From Solicoccozyma terricola (lineage: Eukaryota; Basidiomycota; Tremellomycetes; Filobasidiales; Piskurozymaceae), in NCBI GenBank assembly GCA_001600875.1, contig BCLD01000020.1, positions 392,511 through 456,510 of the forward strand: a DNA stretch of 64,000 nt, written 5' to 3'. A model generated the notes under the pieces. It was not told where the DNA came from, searched no databases, and saw nothing but the letters and a program-made list of their open reading frames with translations. Position numbers and translations under genes: made by a program. Positions 53,712 to 63,767 of the stretch are shown in pieces (position 1 is the first letter of the stretch; each line of letters starts with the position of its first letter).

Positions 53712-54741
53712 GGTTGTTGGGGTGCGTTACCGGAAGAAGGACACAGTGCAGATGAATCGTGCAGATAAATCGCGCAGACTCGAATCATGGCACACAAATC
53801 GCTCAGATAAATCATGCAGATAAATGGGCAGATTTAACCGATTTCCAACACCAAGATTGGGAACTTTTGCCGAAAAGAAATTAAGCAAATGGCACCATCC
53901 AGGAAATGTGTGCCCCAGCTGCTCGTTATAAGGCCCGCCAGGCCCGATGCACTCAAGAAATGGCAGAGCCAAACCATTTTGTTTGATGCCAGCTCTCAAT
54001 CCAGTTATCAGTGGATGTCGGCCAGAATCAATCAAAGCGATTGCAAAACAATTCATGACGATGGCGACGCCGATGACTAAATGAATGGGGACTTATCAGT
54101 TTGAGCCGACGGCGTTATTGACCGTCCCAGAATGGAAACTACGTCCCTACTAACAGGCACGAACCATGAAGCAGCAATGAAAACGACCACGGTTCCCACC
54201 AGCGCACTGAGCATGTTCCGGCAATCTCCAGAACATGTTTGCGACGACCAAAGCTTCACACATCCCGCATTGCCGTTATTAAATTGTACAGTCATCTTGT
54301 TATCTGCATGGCCGTCCAATTACCATGCAGTAATTCAGCGAAAGGATCTTCCGAGTAAAATCGGCTGCAGGAAACCACTTCATCGGCGTAACTCGATTCA
54401 TCGTTCAAACCGGCTGCACCTCCTTATGATTTGAATGATATTTACAGTCATGAACAAGGTATATTGGTGGGGTCGGTCACCGAAGACCGTAGCCTAAGTG
54501 ATACATCGCCAATGACACATAGTTGCTCCCTCTGGTACATGGTTATCTACACCTAACGCGCAGAAGCAACATACATGAAAACTCACCTGCATCAGGGTGG
54601 CCGTAATGACAGTTTCCAATCTTGGTCTACCAATTATCTAGACGATTTATCTGCGCGATTTCTCTGCACGATTTGATTTGTCTGCGCCATTAATCTACAC
54701 GATTTATCTGGACTGTTGTTCTTCCGGTAACGCGAACAACC
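53712..54741. mobile_element. ~1.03-kb TIR element with subterminal repeats
   Basis: The left end is GGTTGTTGGGGTGCGTTACC plus GGAAGAA. The right end, read in reverse, is GGTTGTTCGCGTTACCGG plus AAGAA. They differ by one short indel. Just inside the left end are repeats of CAGATAAATCG-GC (53749-53837). Just inside the right end are the complements, CGATTTATCTG-type (54640-54715). This symmetric TIR plus subterminal repeat structure is typical of DNA transposons whose transposase binds subterminal motifs. No transposase is visible inside. Flanking 8-mers do not match. Confidence 0.6.
53860..54319 (-). other. Coding-like frames inside the TIR element
   Basis: Two minus-strand frames, 54077-54319 (a Cys-rich start, then a hydrophobic segment LSALVGTVVVFIAASWFV) and 53860-54056 (ALPFLECIGPGGPYNEQLGH), could be exons of one small gene. 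No family was recognised and no transposase motif is seen. Confidence 0.25.
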
Positions 54742-54744
54742 ATA

Positions 54745-55180
54745 GGTGCAAGACGTTGCTATCTGGTAGGGGATATCGGTGGTGGTACATGAGGTAGAAG
54801 ATTTGTAGCGAACTGACGAGAATGTGATCATATGGGCCTGGAAGGTGTATCTGAAGACAACATCATCGGTGATGTATACGAAGCACATACAGGAATAGCT
54901 GATGGTTTCCTGCCATTAGAAAAGGGGACGTAGGATAGGTTGTGGTCCCCGTTCCCCGATAGCGCGGAACGAGAAGCTATTTATATGTCAGAGCTGTCAC
55001 TGTTCCCATCCATTAGTCCCTCTGACTGTTACGCCTTCTCTATGCAAGTTAACGTCTATGATTTCACCCAATCAATATTAATCTTCTCAGTCAAGCCGTT
55101 AATGATTCAGATACATTCTCAAGACTTCGGTGAAACGGATTAGTGGTCGATATGCAGACAAATGTCACTTTGAGCAATTG
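54745..55180. other. No gene recognised
   Basis: Only short frames. AT-rich. Confidence 0.4.
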
Positions 55181-55184
55181 GCTC

Positions 55185-55325
55185 TTGCCCTGATTGTCGC
55201 CGACCTCCTCGCAGAGCGGGATCGCCTCCTCGAACCTCGCTCTCGCCTCGTCATCCTTTGACTGCATACGAGCAACCTCGCCCAGCTACCAGATGCAGTG
55301 TGCCTTGCACTGCATGTCGTGACCT
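55185..55325 (-). pseudogene. NLR TPR-repeat scrap
   Basis: On the minus strand: CKAHCIW, stop, LGEVARMQSKDDEARARFEE, then AIPLCEEVGDNQG. This is about one 40-residue unit of the NLR TPR type with a stop codon (TAG) where the array has GGxLG. It is cut by the family-D LTR that starts at 55342. Confidence 0.85.
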
Positions 55326-55341
55326 CCTCGAATAGCTGGAG

Positions 55342-55663
55342 TGTTGTTCGGCAAAGGTTGTATGGCAGGTGAAAGTATTGGATATGGGTGTTTCTTCAAT
55401 ACAACGACAATCTCTAGCTCGCTTACCCTGACTATATAGATGCAGGAGCGGCTTTAGAACAATAGAGAAGTCGGTTACCCTTCTGCCTGAGTCAACGATA
55501 GTGTTGTTGACCTATAACAATGGAATGCACTTAGATCCATTGCTTCCCTGTCTCACTTCCTTATGTCTCACACTAGTCCGTGAGACATTCGTGCTTCCAA
55601 CCTTCTTTCCATCTTGAGTCCTGTTGCCTATTGTTCTATGACCGGATGCGTCTATATTCAACA
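55342..55663 (+). mobile_element. Solo LTR, family D, full length
   Basis: 322 bp, TGTTGTTCGGCAAAGG to TATATTCAACA. Same family as 25891-26211 (-). Flanking 5-mers TGGAG and CAAAC do not match. Confidence 0.85.
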
Positions 55664-55819
55664 CAAACAGGTAGTTGCCTCTGTGGCCCACTCTGCGTGA
55701 TTCAAGAGCCAACAGTAAGCGCCCATGTCTACCATATTGCAGGTTTCCTGCCTTTAGGAGAGAAGGTCAATATGAACCGCCGATCCCCGAATTCTAGAAT
55801 TATAGCAGGCAAGCTACGG

Positions 55820-56920
55820 AGCTGATTTTTCAAGAAAAGCCGAGAGAAGATGATTACAGACACTCAACGCAAGGACTACTATACAAACTGTCTTGAAACT
55901 TCCGGAGGTCGAACCCACACCAGGGTGTGGGTCGTCGGCTACCCAAACGACCGCGAGTACTAGAGACTCAACCAAGACCGGAGATCGGCCCCTCCGTCTA
56001 CACCCATAAAGGCGAGCCACCAAGCGCTCTCCACATGGGATTCAACATCGGCGACCGTCACAGGATCTTACATGGTGTTCCCCACATCGCTTGATGCGCT
56101 CCTACGCTGAGCATCTAGCCGGCGGCGGAGGCACACGTATCGACCGGTTTCTTCGGAGGGCGGATCGATTTGGGCGTACCCATGGATGGCACTACTCCTC
56201 GGCGAAGCTCGCGACCTGTGCTTTTCCTTGTTCTTTATCGACACACCCTCTCTTTGGAGACGGCACCAACGCCCCCTTCTCTCCACCAAACAGGTCGTCC
56301 TCCTCAGTAGGAGGTTTCCTTCCACCACCACCTTTTGTTGACGTCTGCCAAACCACATTCCTTTGGGGATCGACAACGGTCGAGACAGAACTCGACATAC
56401 GCACCGTTTCAGCTGAGGCCAACGTGTCAGGTGCTGGTCGTTCTTCGTAGACTTAGCGGCTTTCGGACTACTCGTATTACGATGTAGGACTAAAAGGCTT
56501 AATCCGAAGAGGACTGCGATGACTATATTCGGACCTCACGCAAGTTAGTTTCAGATCTATCTTCTTACTCACTGGTAACGCGATGTGATCGGATGAATGT
56601 GCTAATGTAGTATCGATGTAGTAAGGTAGCGAGCCCAAGTCGATATACGATTAGATGAGATGCGAGTGGCAAATGTATTGTCGTGGAATGCGATGCATTA
56701 ACAGGGTCCATTACAAAAGAGAGAAAAGAGGGCCGTAAGGGCTCCGTCTTTATAGTCGGATGTAGCTAACGAACAATAGAGAAGTCGCATCGAAAAGAGA
56801 TATTCGCTAGAGAGCGAGAAAGGCGCGGAAGGAGAGGAAAGGGTTTACATCGGATTGATGGTGGTGCATCAATCCTGATAGAGTTGCACCAAGACGAGTG
56901 TTGCGTTAGGACTGTAAACA
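55820..56920 (-). mobile_element. Possible 5' end of another LTR element (LTR plus leader)
   Basis: Read on the minus strand, the region starts TGTTTACAGTCC (56920) and has a promoter-like ACTATAAAGACG near 56750. After about 500 bp it opens a frame (56422-56192, starting MASAETVRMSSSVSTVVDPQ) of gag-like composition. A perfect hairpin CCCACACC-AG-GGTGTGGG lies near 55915-55932. No conserved retroelement domain was seen, so this is tentative. Confidence 0.3.
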
Positions 56921-57306
56921 CTGGTGTTTTACGGATTACGTCTCCACCGCTTCTACCTAGGCTCACAATTCAAAGTGACCTATCTAGATGCCTGGGCGCA
57001 GATCGAGCGTAAACTTTTAGAAGAGTCTGTATTATTCGACAGGGTATCTCCAGAGACCTCGAATAATGAAACCTGGAATACTTGTTTGTCAGATGATCTC
57101 GCGTTCGTAGTGATGTTGAGTGGCGAGTCTGAGTGGCAAATCTCCTAGAACATTCTAGAGGTTGCCGAGCAGATTGCTCAGGGTTCTGATAGAGAATTCT
57201 CCAGCATTAGCCTAGAAGGTTCACTCCCTCCAGCTCAAGTGTATATAGTAGACAGATCTGTAGACTTACCAGCACCACTCTATAGACACAAGCATTCTTT
57301 CTAACA

Positions 57307-57319
57307 GGTTATGGGCCCA
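57307..57319 (+). promoter_or_regulatory. Copia-B primer-binding site (half-tRNA iMet type)
   Basis: GGTTATGGGCCCA, identical to the sites after the LTRs at 9931 and 20717. Confidence 0.8.
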
Positions 57320-57396
57320 TATTGCTCAAATAGCCACATCGCTCTAACAACTCATAATCACGGCTAGAAACATTGATCAACGACTACATCTACACC

Positions 57397-58965
57397 ATGT
57401 CACTCGACTCCGACAGCAGCAAGAAGATCAGTCTCTACCAGTTCGAGCCCCTCGATGAGGGCAATTATCAAGAATGGCAAACTCGGATGATCTGGAAGCT
57501 GGAGGAGCTGGAGTTGGAGAAACATATCGACCCTTCGGCAAGTATGCCCATGCAGGACGAGAAAGAAAAGTGGGCTGTTTGGTCTAAGGATGACAGGCGG
57601 GCAATGAGAACAATTGGTGGCCATCTGTCAAGCATCAATGTTGCCAAAATCGCTGAATGCAGGACAGCATTGGAGATTTGGAAACTCCTNCAGTCCGAGT
57701 ATTGTATTCAAGGCTCAATGGGTAACTTTCACATCTGGACACGCCTAAGGACCACCACGCTACAGGAGGGTGCCGATCTCGCTACAACACAGGCCTTTCT
57801 GAACGAACATCGAAAGCTGCGTTCTCAAGCAGCCGCAAATAACTGGACTGTCCCAGATGACATCCTTGCCATGTCTATCCTCTCTGGCCTCCCACTATCT
57901 TGGTCACCTTGGATTGAGGCAACAACNAGTCATTATCATCTGTTGGATAGACCCCTGTCTTCCAAAGACATGTGCGAAGGGATTCTTCAACGTTCTCGCA
58001 CACTCTTGGTCCTCGGTGATGAAACGGAAGCGAAAAGAGACGGCGAGGGAAAGGTCATGAAGGTTCTGGGAGACGACATTAATTCCAGCAATCGCCCGCA
58101 ATGCAGCCATTGCAGGAAGGTCGGCCATACGCAGGCAAGCTGTTGGAAACTGCATGGCCAGCCAGATTGGGTCAAAGCGAAGCGGGAATGGAAACAGCAA
58201 GGTGATAAAGCGGCTGCCACATACAACCTTACCAACNCCGAAGCGCAGGATGTCTGGATGGTTGCCTCCAAGGATCAAGACAAGTCCGACACCATCTATT
58301 TCGATACAGCCTGCTACAATCACACCTCATCGAACCGCAGTCATTTCTATTCGATGGAAAAGGTGGAAGGAAACATCAGACCATGGTCAGATGGACCATT
58401 GGTCGCAATGGAGGGCAGAGGCTCTGTCCTCTTGAAGAGCAACACCAGTGGAAAGACTATCCTGCTCACCAACGTTAATTACTGTCCTCGGGGTGGCCAA
58501 GGCTTGTTAATCTCCCCTGGCCAACTGGAGGAGCAGGGCATCCACTGGGATCGAGTGTCAAATGGGGATGTGCGACTCCGTGGGAAGAATGGAGATGTTA
58601 CATTGGTGGCAAAACCAGACAGATCCAGTCGCCTACTCATCGTCCAAGCGACCATCCAGCATTTGGCATCACCAACCTATGCGACCTTTGATGGTCAAAG
58701 CAGGCAGAAGGAGGATAACGCCATGCAGTGGCATCGACGAATGGGCCATGCCTCAAAACAGACCCTCGGCAGAAGCGTCTCTCATTCCTATCACTACAAA
58801 GGAACTCAACATACTGGATACATCGCTCTGCCAAGCATGCCTTGCTGGCAAACTTCATCGATCAGCCTTTCGGGAGGAGCGTAGTCGTTCTATCACCACA
58901 CCTCTCGCTCGCATCCACATGGATATCAAAGGTCCTCTACCTCCTAGCATTGGTAGTCGAAATAT
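57397..58965 (+). pseudogene. Copia-B gag, protease and start of integrase, frameshifted
   Basis: gag (NYQEWQTRMIW block), CCHC knuckle (CSHCRKVGHTQASC), protease FDTAC (intact Asp) and the pre-integrase WHRRMGHAS are in one frame to about 58766. There an 8-bp deletion relative to copy 1 (CCCTCGGCAG versus CCCTTATCACCCTGGCAG) shifts the frame. The second frame carries CQACLAGKLHRSAFREERSR and HMDIKGPLPPSIGS, with the first integrase Asp. A second indel near 58960 restores the original frame. Copy 1 (20985-22401) is intact at the first site. Confidence 0.88.
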
Positions 58966-61572
58966 ATGTTGGTGTTGGTTGATGAAGCCAGCAGTTATGT
59001 CTGGACATTCTCTCTCAAAGCAAAGAGTGAGGTGGCACCAACCATCACAGCATGGCTACTTCAGGAGGAGCGACAGAGTGGCCGCTCTGCTCAAGTATTC
59101 ATGTCGGACAATGGTACAGAATTCGTCAATAACGCAATCAGAGACTTCTGTGCAACAAAGGGAATTCGACATGAAACGACCATTCCTTACACTCCGCAAC
59201 AGAACGGAAAAGCGGAACGTTANAATCGTACACTGGAAACCATCGTCACTGCTCTCTTACATGATGCGGGATTTGCAGCAAGCTGGTGGCCCGAAGCTCT
59301 AGCAACGGCAACATTCCTTCTCAATCGCAGTCCTGCATCCAACACGGCACCTCTTACCCGATATCAGGCCTATCATGGACAGCCTCCGGCTCTTGAAGGC
59401 CTCTTTCCCTTCGGGAGTCGTGCATTTGTGCGACAGGAAGGAGTCAGTGCTTTCGAAACCAAGTACTTGGCGTGTCGCTTCTTAGGCTATGGCTACGAGG
59501 CTGGCAAGAAGGCATGGCGCTTTGTCATTGAAGGAACGACCAAAGCCATTTACTCTCGGAACTTCAGGGTGGATGAGCGACCACTGCAGGGCAACGAGGG
59601 ACGCACGACAGGGGTTCATGACAAGGAGTACACGATGGTGGAAACAGAGAACTCCCTGCAACTACCAATTCAGACGCCAGGGTACATGCGTCAAGATTTG
59701 TCAGAAACCTCCCCTTCTGACAACAGCACCCAAGGGCACTCTGAAAGCACCCAAGAATACTCTGAAACAGCGCCTGCTCAAGCTGGAACAAATAGCACAC
59801 ACTCACTCTCACCAGAAACACTAGCTTCCACTCCTGAAGGAACGGCCGAAAGGGGACCTTCTGCACCGTTGGCGGTCTCTCGAGGAAGAAGGGATCTCCC
59901 ACCCATCAATTATAGGATCCGCCTTAGCGACATTGGCAGGGTTAATGCGCTCATGGAGGAGCCGTCACCGATTCAACCACATGTTGACACCAGCAGTTTA
60001 TCGGCGCCTCAGACAGTCAGGGAAGCCTTGTCTGGGCCAGACAGCACGCAGTGGCGGTTGGCTATGGATAAAGAGATGGCGAATATGTCAACGAAACAGG
60101 TCTGGAGCTCAGTCCCAATCCCTAAAGATCGCAACCTCATCTCAGTGAAATGGGTCTTTGCCCTCAAAATGGACAGGAAGGGCAACATCACCAAGTACAA
60201 GGCTCGTNTGTGCGCTCGAGGTTTTACACAAGTACCTGGAATCGACTTCNNGGACACNTATGCACCCGTAGCAAGCAGTACCTCCATTAAGGTATTCCTC
60301 GCCTATGCAGCACTGCACAACCTGGATGTGCGCTATGCGGACTTTGTTGCAGCATTCCTCAACGGAACGCTGCAGGGGGAGCTATATCTGACTCCAATCC
60401 CAGGATATCCATCACATGAAGGAACATGCTTGCAGCTCCACAAGGCAATCTACGGGCTGAAGCAAGCGGCAGCGCAGTGGTACGAAGCGATCTCCAACTG
60501 TCTGCAGCAATTGGGCTTTGTTGCTCTTGAGGCAGACCCATGCTTCTTCCGTCGACTCCAGGATGGTCAAATCACACTTGTGATTCTCTATGTGGACGAC
60601 ATCGCTGTAGCAGGCTCAGCTGCCAACACACAAGACACAATAAAGCAGCTTGGCAACGCTTACGCGATCGAAGATAGAGGGACAATCGATGGCGGATCAC
60701 TGTTGGGGATGCAAGTATCCCGTAACTTTGAGGAACGGACAATCTCAATCAATCAGGGACCCTACATCCAACAGCTCACGGAACGGTTTGGGTTGATCAA
60801 CAGTGCTCCTTTACGTGCTGCAACACCGATGGAGAAAGGTTTACAACTCTCTACCCATAAGGGTCAACCTACTTCTGCGCCTTATCTCGAACTCTTCGGC
60901 GCTCTCAATTATCTCTCCATCATCAGCAGGCCAGATATCACATTTTCGCTGGGCGCATTAGGACGATTCAACTCTTGTCCCAGTGAGGAACACTGGCGTT
61001 GCTTGAAACGAGTCCTCCGTTATGTTCAAGGAACAAAGGCATTATCGCTGGTGCTTGGTGGACAGGCAGGGCCATCATTGGCAGTTTTTTGCGATTCGGA
61101 CTTTGCCAGTGATGTGGAGACAAGACGCTCAACTTCTGGCTACCTCATATACGCCTTTGGAGCTCTCATCAACTGGTCCAGCAAGCGCCAACGATCAATC
61201 GTGACATCCTCTCATGAAAGCGAGTACATAGGCCTCTCGCAAGCTTGCAAGAACGTCAAATGGGTGGCCATGCTCCTACAACAGCTTCTAGGTGACAAGG
61301 AGGAGCCCCTGGCGATGATATATGGCGACAATCAAGGTGCTATGCTTACAGTGAAGAATGGCACTTTCACTGCTCACTCGAAGCACATTCACATTCGCTA
61401 CAAGCATGCAAGGGAACTCTGGTTGGAGGGNAAGATCAAATTGGAATACTGCCCAACAGAACAGATGTTGGCCGACATCCTCACAAAGTCTCTCGACTCC
61501 CGCCGCTTCAGCATTCTCCGTGGTCAAATGGGACTGAAAGATGTTACTTCCGGGAGTGAGGAGGAGTGTTGA
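58966..61572 (+). CDS. Copia-B integrase, reverse transcriptase and RNase H
   Basis: An open frame of 868 codons: integrase core (MSDNGTEF, NGKAER), the linker with GYGYEAGKKAWRFV, a Ser/Thr-rich spacer, reverse transcriptase (KWVFALKMDRKGN, ADFVAAFLNGTLQ, AIYGLKQAAAQW, YVDD in LVILYVDDIAVAG near 60585-60610) and RNase H (FCDSDFASDVETRRSTSGYL, TSSHESEY, YGDNQGA, HIHIRYKHARE, ADILTKSL). All catalytic residues are visible. Four N calls fall at 59223, 60208 and 60250-60258. It was once active and relatively recent, judging from the single long frame. Confidence 0.93.
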   Translation: MLVLVDEASSYVWTFSLKAKSEVAPTITAWLLQEERQSGRSAQVFMSDNGTEFVNNAIRDFCATKGIRHETTIPYTPQQNGKAERXNRTLETIVTALLHDAGFAASWWPEALATATFLLNRSPASNTAPLTRYQAYHGQPPALEGLFPFGSRAFVRQEGVSAFETKYLACRFLGYGYEAGKKAWRFVIEGTTKAIYSRNFRVDERPLQGNEGRTTGVHDKEYTMVETENSLQLPIQTPGYMRQDLSETSPSDNSTQGHSESTQEYSETAPAQAGTNSTHSLSPETLASTPEGTAERGPSAPLAVSRGRRDLPPINYRIRLSDIGRVNALMEEPSPIQPHVDTSSLSAPQTVREALSGPDSTQWRLAMDKEMANMSTKQVWSSVPIPKDRNLISVKWVFALKMDRKGNITKYKARXCARGFTQVPGIDFXDXYAPVASSTSIKVFLAYAALHNLDVRYADFVAAFLNGTLQGELYLTPIPGYPSHEGTCLQLHKAIYGLKQAAAQWYEAISNCLQQLGFVALEADPCFFRRLQDGQITLVILYVDDIAVAGSAANTQDTIKQLGNAYAIEDRGTIDGGSLLGMQVSRNFEERTISINQGPYIQQLTERFGLINSAPLRAATPMEKGLQLSTHKGQPTSAPYLELFGALNYLSIISRPDITFSLGALGRFNSCPSEEHWRCLKRVLRYVQGTKALSLVLGGQAGPSLAVFCDSDFASDVETRRSTSGYLIYAFGALINWSSKRQRSIVTSSHESEYIGLSQACKNVKWVAMLLQQLLGDKEEPLAMIYGDNQGAMLTVKNGTFTAHSKHIHIRYKHARELWLEXKIKLEYCPTEQMLADILTKSLDSRRFSILRGQMGLKDVTSGSEEEC

Positions 61573-61644
61573 GTGGCGAGTCTGAGTGGCAAATCTCCTA
61601 GAACATTCTAGAGATTGCCGAGCAGGTTGCTCAGGGTTCTGATG

Positions 61645-62030
61645 CCTCTATATAGTTTGCGGCCCACCTCGCGCCACGCGGATCCAAATGCGGGAACAAC
61701 GGAGTGGAAGGGGGGGCCACAACGGCGGCACGAGAACTTCCGCCACGCAGCTGACCGATCATTTCGGAAACAAAGGAACAACCGTATTTCAGAGATGCTG
61801 CCAAGATAATATCTGATGAGAAGCCGTGGAACAGGTGTTCTCATTTCCAATCTAGTACATAGTTCTCAAGGAAAAACTCCCCTCTTGTTCAAGGTGAATT
61901 TGGTACTCACTAAAGGGGATTGCCGCCACAATGAAGAACGCGCTGACACATGATGTACTTGGCTGGCTGAGGTCATAATCACCGTCAAATTCTTCTCTGC
62001 CAGGATCTTCATCCCCTGGAAGGCCTTTCA
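61645..62030. other. No gene recognised
   Basis: Unassigned sequence between the copia-B end and a family-D LTR. Confidence 0.4.
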
Positions 62031-62035
62031 GTACC

Positions 62036-62233
62036 TCAAGAGAAGTCGGATACCCTTCTGCCTCACTCAATTACTGTTGTTGACCTATAAAATTGGAATG
62101 CACTGAGATCCATTGTTTCCCTGTTTGACTTCCCTTTGTCTCAGACCCGTTCTTGAGACTTTCCTGTTTCCAACCTTCTTTCCATCAGGAATCCTGTTGA
62201 CTCGTTCTATCACCGGGTACATTTATATTTAAC
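62036..62233 (+). mobile_element. Family D LTR, 3' part
   Basis: Matches the last ~200 bp of the family-D LTR (AGAGAAGTCGGATACCC to TATATTTAACA). The 5' part is missing. Confidence 0.75.
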
Positions 62234-62238
62234 AGATT

Positions 62239-62385
62239 TCGCTATCCAAAGCCATGTGGTCGACTCCCACCGAGGGATTTCATGACTGGACATCGATTGG
62301 ACCCTGGGACCTGAGGTGGCAGGTGGCCTAAATAAGTCATTACGGGTTTACAGTAATGTTGATAAGGAATAAGCCTGCGGACGCG
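62239..62385 (+). repeat. Dispersed repeat R, copy 2
   Basis: Similar to 32788-32940, with a shorter middle. Begins directly after a family-D LTR end. Confidence 0.7.
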
Positions 62386-62698
62386 GTGCGCCATGCCCAG
62401 ACTCGCGCTCCTCCCCTTGCGCACCGGCGAACGACCATCTTCTTTCTTCAACGCCCGCTCGACTGAAGGGTATCAGTGGCACATGCCGGGCGACAGGACC
62501 TGCAGGAGTAATGCGTACCTCCGGCGATTATCCACTTACCTCATGTCCACGTGATACTGTAACGCGTTGATAGCCACGAGAATCGGGTTGAATCCGGGGA
62601 GGCGGGAGCAGTGATTGGTCTGAATGGCCAGGGGCAATGGAATGATCGGGTGGGATTGGTCAGGACGTCTCAGCCGCACACCGTCGAACTTCACCTTT

Positions 62699-63554
62699 TC
62701 ACGCGATTTTTGTTTTGGGATGGATGAAACGCGATGTTGCCCAGGCCTTCAACCTCGCTCCGGTGCCGCGGTTTCTTGATTGGTTACGGGCGACCGCGCC
62801 CAGGTCCCTGATGCAGTGTGCCTTGCCTTGCCAGTCGCTGACCTGCTCGTACAGGGGAATGGCTTCCTCGAACCTCGCTCTCGCCTCGTCGTACTTTGAC
62901 TGCAGACGAGCGACCTCGCCCAGGCTACGGATGCAGTGTGCCTTCCCTTGCCAGTCACTTACCTGCTCGTACAGGGGAATAGCTTCCTCGAACCTCGCTC
63001 TTGCCTCGTCGTATTTATACCTGCCCTTCGCCATTCGTCCGAGGATCCACTGCACGTGGGCAGTGATCTTTATATCCCCCGGTTTCGCAAGGACTACAGA
63101 CTCTCTGTCAACGCTGGGAAAGCCATCCCGCTGCATAGCGAGTACCAGCACAGAGCATTCGCGGAAAACACAGCAAGCTCATGTTCGGCTTGGAAGCCGA
63201 ACGCTCGAACGGTGACGGCTTCTAGGTTGTGGATCTCCGGCCAGAGGGCAAGCGACGTGTTTCGGTTCTGTCTGATAGCGATACCCAGGTAATGTATCCT
63301 GAGCCTTGCGTATTCCTTGCGCTCCGGAGTGTACTTGTACTGGACATGCTCCCGGATCGGGGCCAACACGAGCAACCGACGATAACGACGTCCAGACGCA
63401 TTGGGAAGGGAGCTGCCGCCCGATGAAAGGTGGACAGTACCAGCGACTAAGTGGTTGTAGACCAGTGCCAGCCGCAGTAGGACCTCCTCCGGACGACGCT
63501 GTCCTCGGGACATGTTGCTCGAGGGGAGAAGAGCTTCGAGATCCTCGTATGCCG
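62699..63554 (-). pseudogene. NLR pseudogene (winged-helix region plus two TPRs)
   Basis: The minus strand reads DLEALLPSSNMSRGQRRPEE, LVLAPIREHVQYKYTPERKE and LWPEIHNLEAVTVRAFG. After a frame change come GRMAKGRYKYDEARARFEEA and two near-identical TPR units (LYEQVSDWQGKAHCIRSLGE), then a non-homologous tail. About ten TPRs and everything before the winged helix are missing. Its upstream end is exactly the insertion point of copia-E (LTR end at 63555). Confidence 0.92.
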
Positions 63555-63696
63555 TGTGAGATTATGAATCTATCCTTGATCTAACTCAACACTATGCACC
63601 TATGGTTATAGAGGATGAGTAAGAGAGGATAGGGAGTTGTCTAAACTAAGATTGAGAACCGAAGAGGGACGATGTCACGTGACGTGATTTCCGACA
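63555..63696 (-). mobile_element. Copia-E 3' LTR
   Basis: 142 bp, on its strand TGTCGGAAATCACG to AATCTCACA. It contains ACGTCACGTGAC, a near-palindrome with a CACGTG E-box. The adjacent 5-mer TGCCG (63550-63554) is the expected target duplication; its partner lies beyond the window. Confidence 0.7.
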
Positions 63697-63767
63697 CACC
63701 CACTCGTACCAGCTTCGGGTTGTTTGGTTACCTTTAGGAGTCCCAACTGGTCTCTCAGGTCATTGCC

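Larger units (their letters stand above)
57114..61642 (+). mobile_element. Copia-B retrotransposon, nearly complete
   Basis: 5' LTR 57114-57306 (TGTTGAGTGGCGAG to TTTCTAACA), primer site GGTTATGGGCCCA at 57307-57319, gag-pol 57397-61572, and a 3' LTR that starts at 61567 and matches the 5' LTR for only about 75 bp before breaking off after GGTTCTGAT. The last codons of pol overlap the 3' LTR start. The truncated 3' LTR and two frameshifts make it non-autonomous as assembled. Confidence 0.92.

Noticed and set aside
55905..55935. Possible tRNA or terminator at the GC hairpin
   Set aside because: Only one stem forms. There is no cloverleaf and no T run after it.
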